Positions 63,018-64,000 of a stretch of 64,000 nt of DNA are shown piece by piece. Every line of letters starts with the position of its first letter. Position 1 is the stretch's first letter. A program made the position numbers and the translations under genes. The notes below the pieces were generated by a model that was given only the letters and a program-made list of their open reading frames with translations, had not been told where the DNA came from and ran no database searches. The DNA is taken from positions 1 through 64,000 of the forward strand of contig JAJRZD010000025.1 of NCBI GenBank assembly GCA_024275415.1, written 5' to 3'. Source of the DNA: an archaeon (GTDB lineage: Archaea; Asgardarchaeota; Thorarchaeia; Thorarchaeales; Thorarchaeaceae).

Positions 63018-64000
63018 CTATTCCTTCTCTACACCCAGGCTCCGTAATAGTTCGTCCACGAGCTCGCGTGGGAGGTCTCTTGCCTGTTCAATGATCGTAT
63101 CAATCTCGTGAGGTTGGACTCCCTTTGCTTCGAGGTCTTTCCGGAGTTCCTCTATTTCGTAATCACTGAGCTTGTCGGTTATCTTCAAGGGTTCCTCGGT
63201 TCGAATCTCACGGGCGATGTCGGCCTTCTCTTCTGTAAGGATGCCTGGTTCTTCGGGGATCTTCTCGCTTGGTTCTTCAGGTGTCAGGAAGATGGGAACA
63301 TCAGGAGAGGGCCCGATTGCATATTCTTCGGTTGCCTCGGTACCGCTTAGCCGCTGCTTGGCCTCTCGTTGGATACGCTCCAGAACCTCTTCCATGCTCA
63401 CACCATCTTTGCGAGCTGCGCGGATTGCTTCTTGATCAATGACTTCTCTCACAAAAGCGGCCTGCTCGCTCAGTTTCATCTTTGAAATATCCGCCTTGAA
63501 CTCGTCAAGCTCATCAGGGCTCAGGTTGGTAAGAATTGAGAGCTGTATCAGGAGTTCGCCCATCTCGGGGATATCAACCGGTATTGACTCCTCAGGCATC
63601 ATGTCGGCTGTCCGAGTTATCTCAAGTTCCTTGTTCGTGTCATTGAAGAGATCGGCTACGACCTGTTGCCGGGTTCGAACGTCATCGATAGGCTTGGGAA
63701 CCTTGCCCTTTCGCAATGCCTTAATCTGTCCATTGATTTGTCTGAGTCGCTTAGGAATGCTAAAGTATCTAACCCACGCAATTCCAAGCACCAGTCCAAA
63801 TATGATGAGCGGAGTCCCGAAATTAATCACATTGGATGTAAGTATCTGGGTTTCTGTTGGGATTAGATTCACATGCAATACGAGGGTCTTTGTTTCATAG
63901 TTGTTGCGTGATATGACAATAGTGACATCAACTCTCTGTTCGAAAGTCGTGGGAATGGTATTCGCAGGAGCGAAAATCTCGATGTAGTAACGACCATTCG
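63018..64000 (-). CDS. Single-pass membrane protein with extracellular Ig-like domain, 5' end outside window
   Basis: The frame stays open from its stop at 63018 to the right edge (about 326 residues). A first beta-rich part (FEQRVDVTIVISRNNYETKT) looks extracellular and Ig-like. A hydrophobic helix (FGTPLIIFGLVLGIAWVRYF) is followed by a basic stretch and a 230-residue acidic cytoplasmic tail with helices (LRKDLEAKGVQPHEIDTIIE). The apparent in-frame TTG at 63878 is not a real start because the upstream frame is also open and fits the domain. Function unknown. Confidence 0.8.
   Translation of the reverse strand, partial: NGRYYIEIFAPANTIPTTFEQRVDVTIVISRNNYETKTLVLHVNLIPTETQILTSNVINFGTPLIIFGLVLGIAWVRYFSIPKRLRQINGQIKALRKGKVPKPIDDVRTRQQVVADLFNDTNKELEITRTADMMPEESIPVDIPEMGELLIQLSILTNLSPDELDEFKADISKMKLSEQAAFVREVIDQEAIRAARKDGVSMEEVLERIQREAKQRLSGTEATEEYAIGPSPDVPIFLTPEEPSEKIPEEPGILTEEKADIAREIRTEEPLKITDKLSDYEIEELRKDLEAKGVQPHEIDTIIEQARDLPRELVDELLRSLGVEKE

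Noticed and set aside
63018-63878. Complete gene starting at TTG 63878
   Set aside because: The frame remains open to the window edge and encodes a beta-rich extracellular part before the membrane helix, so the gene is cut by the edge.

Overview
The window is a gene-dense piece of an archaeal chromosome, probably an Asgard archaeon of the Thorarchaeia type (lineage is inference, moderate confidence). Direct archaeal signs are TATA-like boxes about 25-30 nt before leaderless or short-leader starts, GGAGG/GGTGAT ribosome binding sites, a replication factor C-like clamp loader, an Orc1/Cdc6-like ATPase, RadA/KaiC-like ATPases, a TFS-type zinc ribbon, a RIO1-type kinase, and many secreted subtilases with C-terminal membrane anchors. 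There is no tRNA, rRNA, CRISPR array, insertion sequence or phage gene that I can support.

Layout. 1-14 kb: three large secreted, membrane-anchored S8 subtilases (one running off the left edge), a membrane coiled-coil protein, and a FAD/NAD disulfide-reductase-like gene broken by one in-frame TAA. The subtilase at 6.7-9.7 kb has an architecture resembling eukaryotic site-1 protease. 14-20 kb: a TPR protein with a possible longin/roadblock-like C-terminus, an unrecognised 554-residue protein, a 52-residue membrane protein, Ogt and an alpha/alpha-toroid protein. 20-28 kb: a TFS-like zinc ribbon, the DUF1015-SerC operon, a fourth subtilase and a ClC channel. 28-36 kb: winged-helix regulators, an M20 and an M29-like peptidase, a universal stress protein and a D-serine dehydratase-like enzyme. 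36-40.5 kb: an AT-richer unknown gene, a winged-helix/RIO1 pair, a very small transcription unit, and a CcdA-thioredoxin pair. 40.7-49 kb: an information-processing block with XPB helicase, a KaiC-like ATPase, an APH-like kinase, a divergent RFC subunit, a Helicase_C_3-domain protein and a MetE-core methyltransferase. 49-52.4 kb: membrane proteins. 52.5-60 kb: duplicated peroxiredoxins, malic enzyme, a secreted degenerate M28-like protein with calcium-binding repeats, and a GlcF/GlcD-like dehydrogenase pair. 60-64 kb: an Orc1/Cdc6-like protein without the P-loop lysine, GcvH, a zinc ribbon, a RadA-like protein with a degenerate P-loop, and a single-pass membrane protein running off the right edge.

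Genes are mostly in one- or two-gene units. Convergent neighbours are packed so tightly that four pairs share a 4-bp stop-codon overlap. TTG start codons placed 7-9 nt after GGAGG-type sites recur and were used to set several starts. The themes are secreted proteolysis, redox/thiol chemistry, serine/one-carbon metabolism, and replication/repair/transcription ATPases, several with changed active-site residues.
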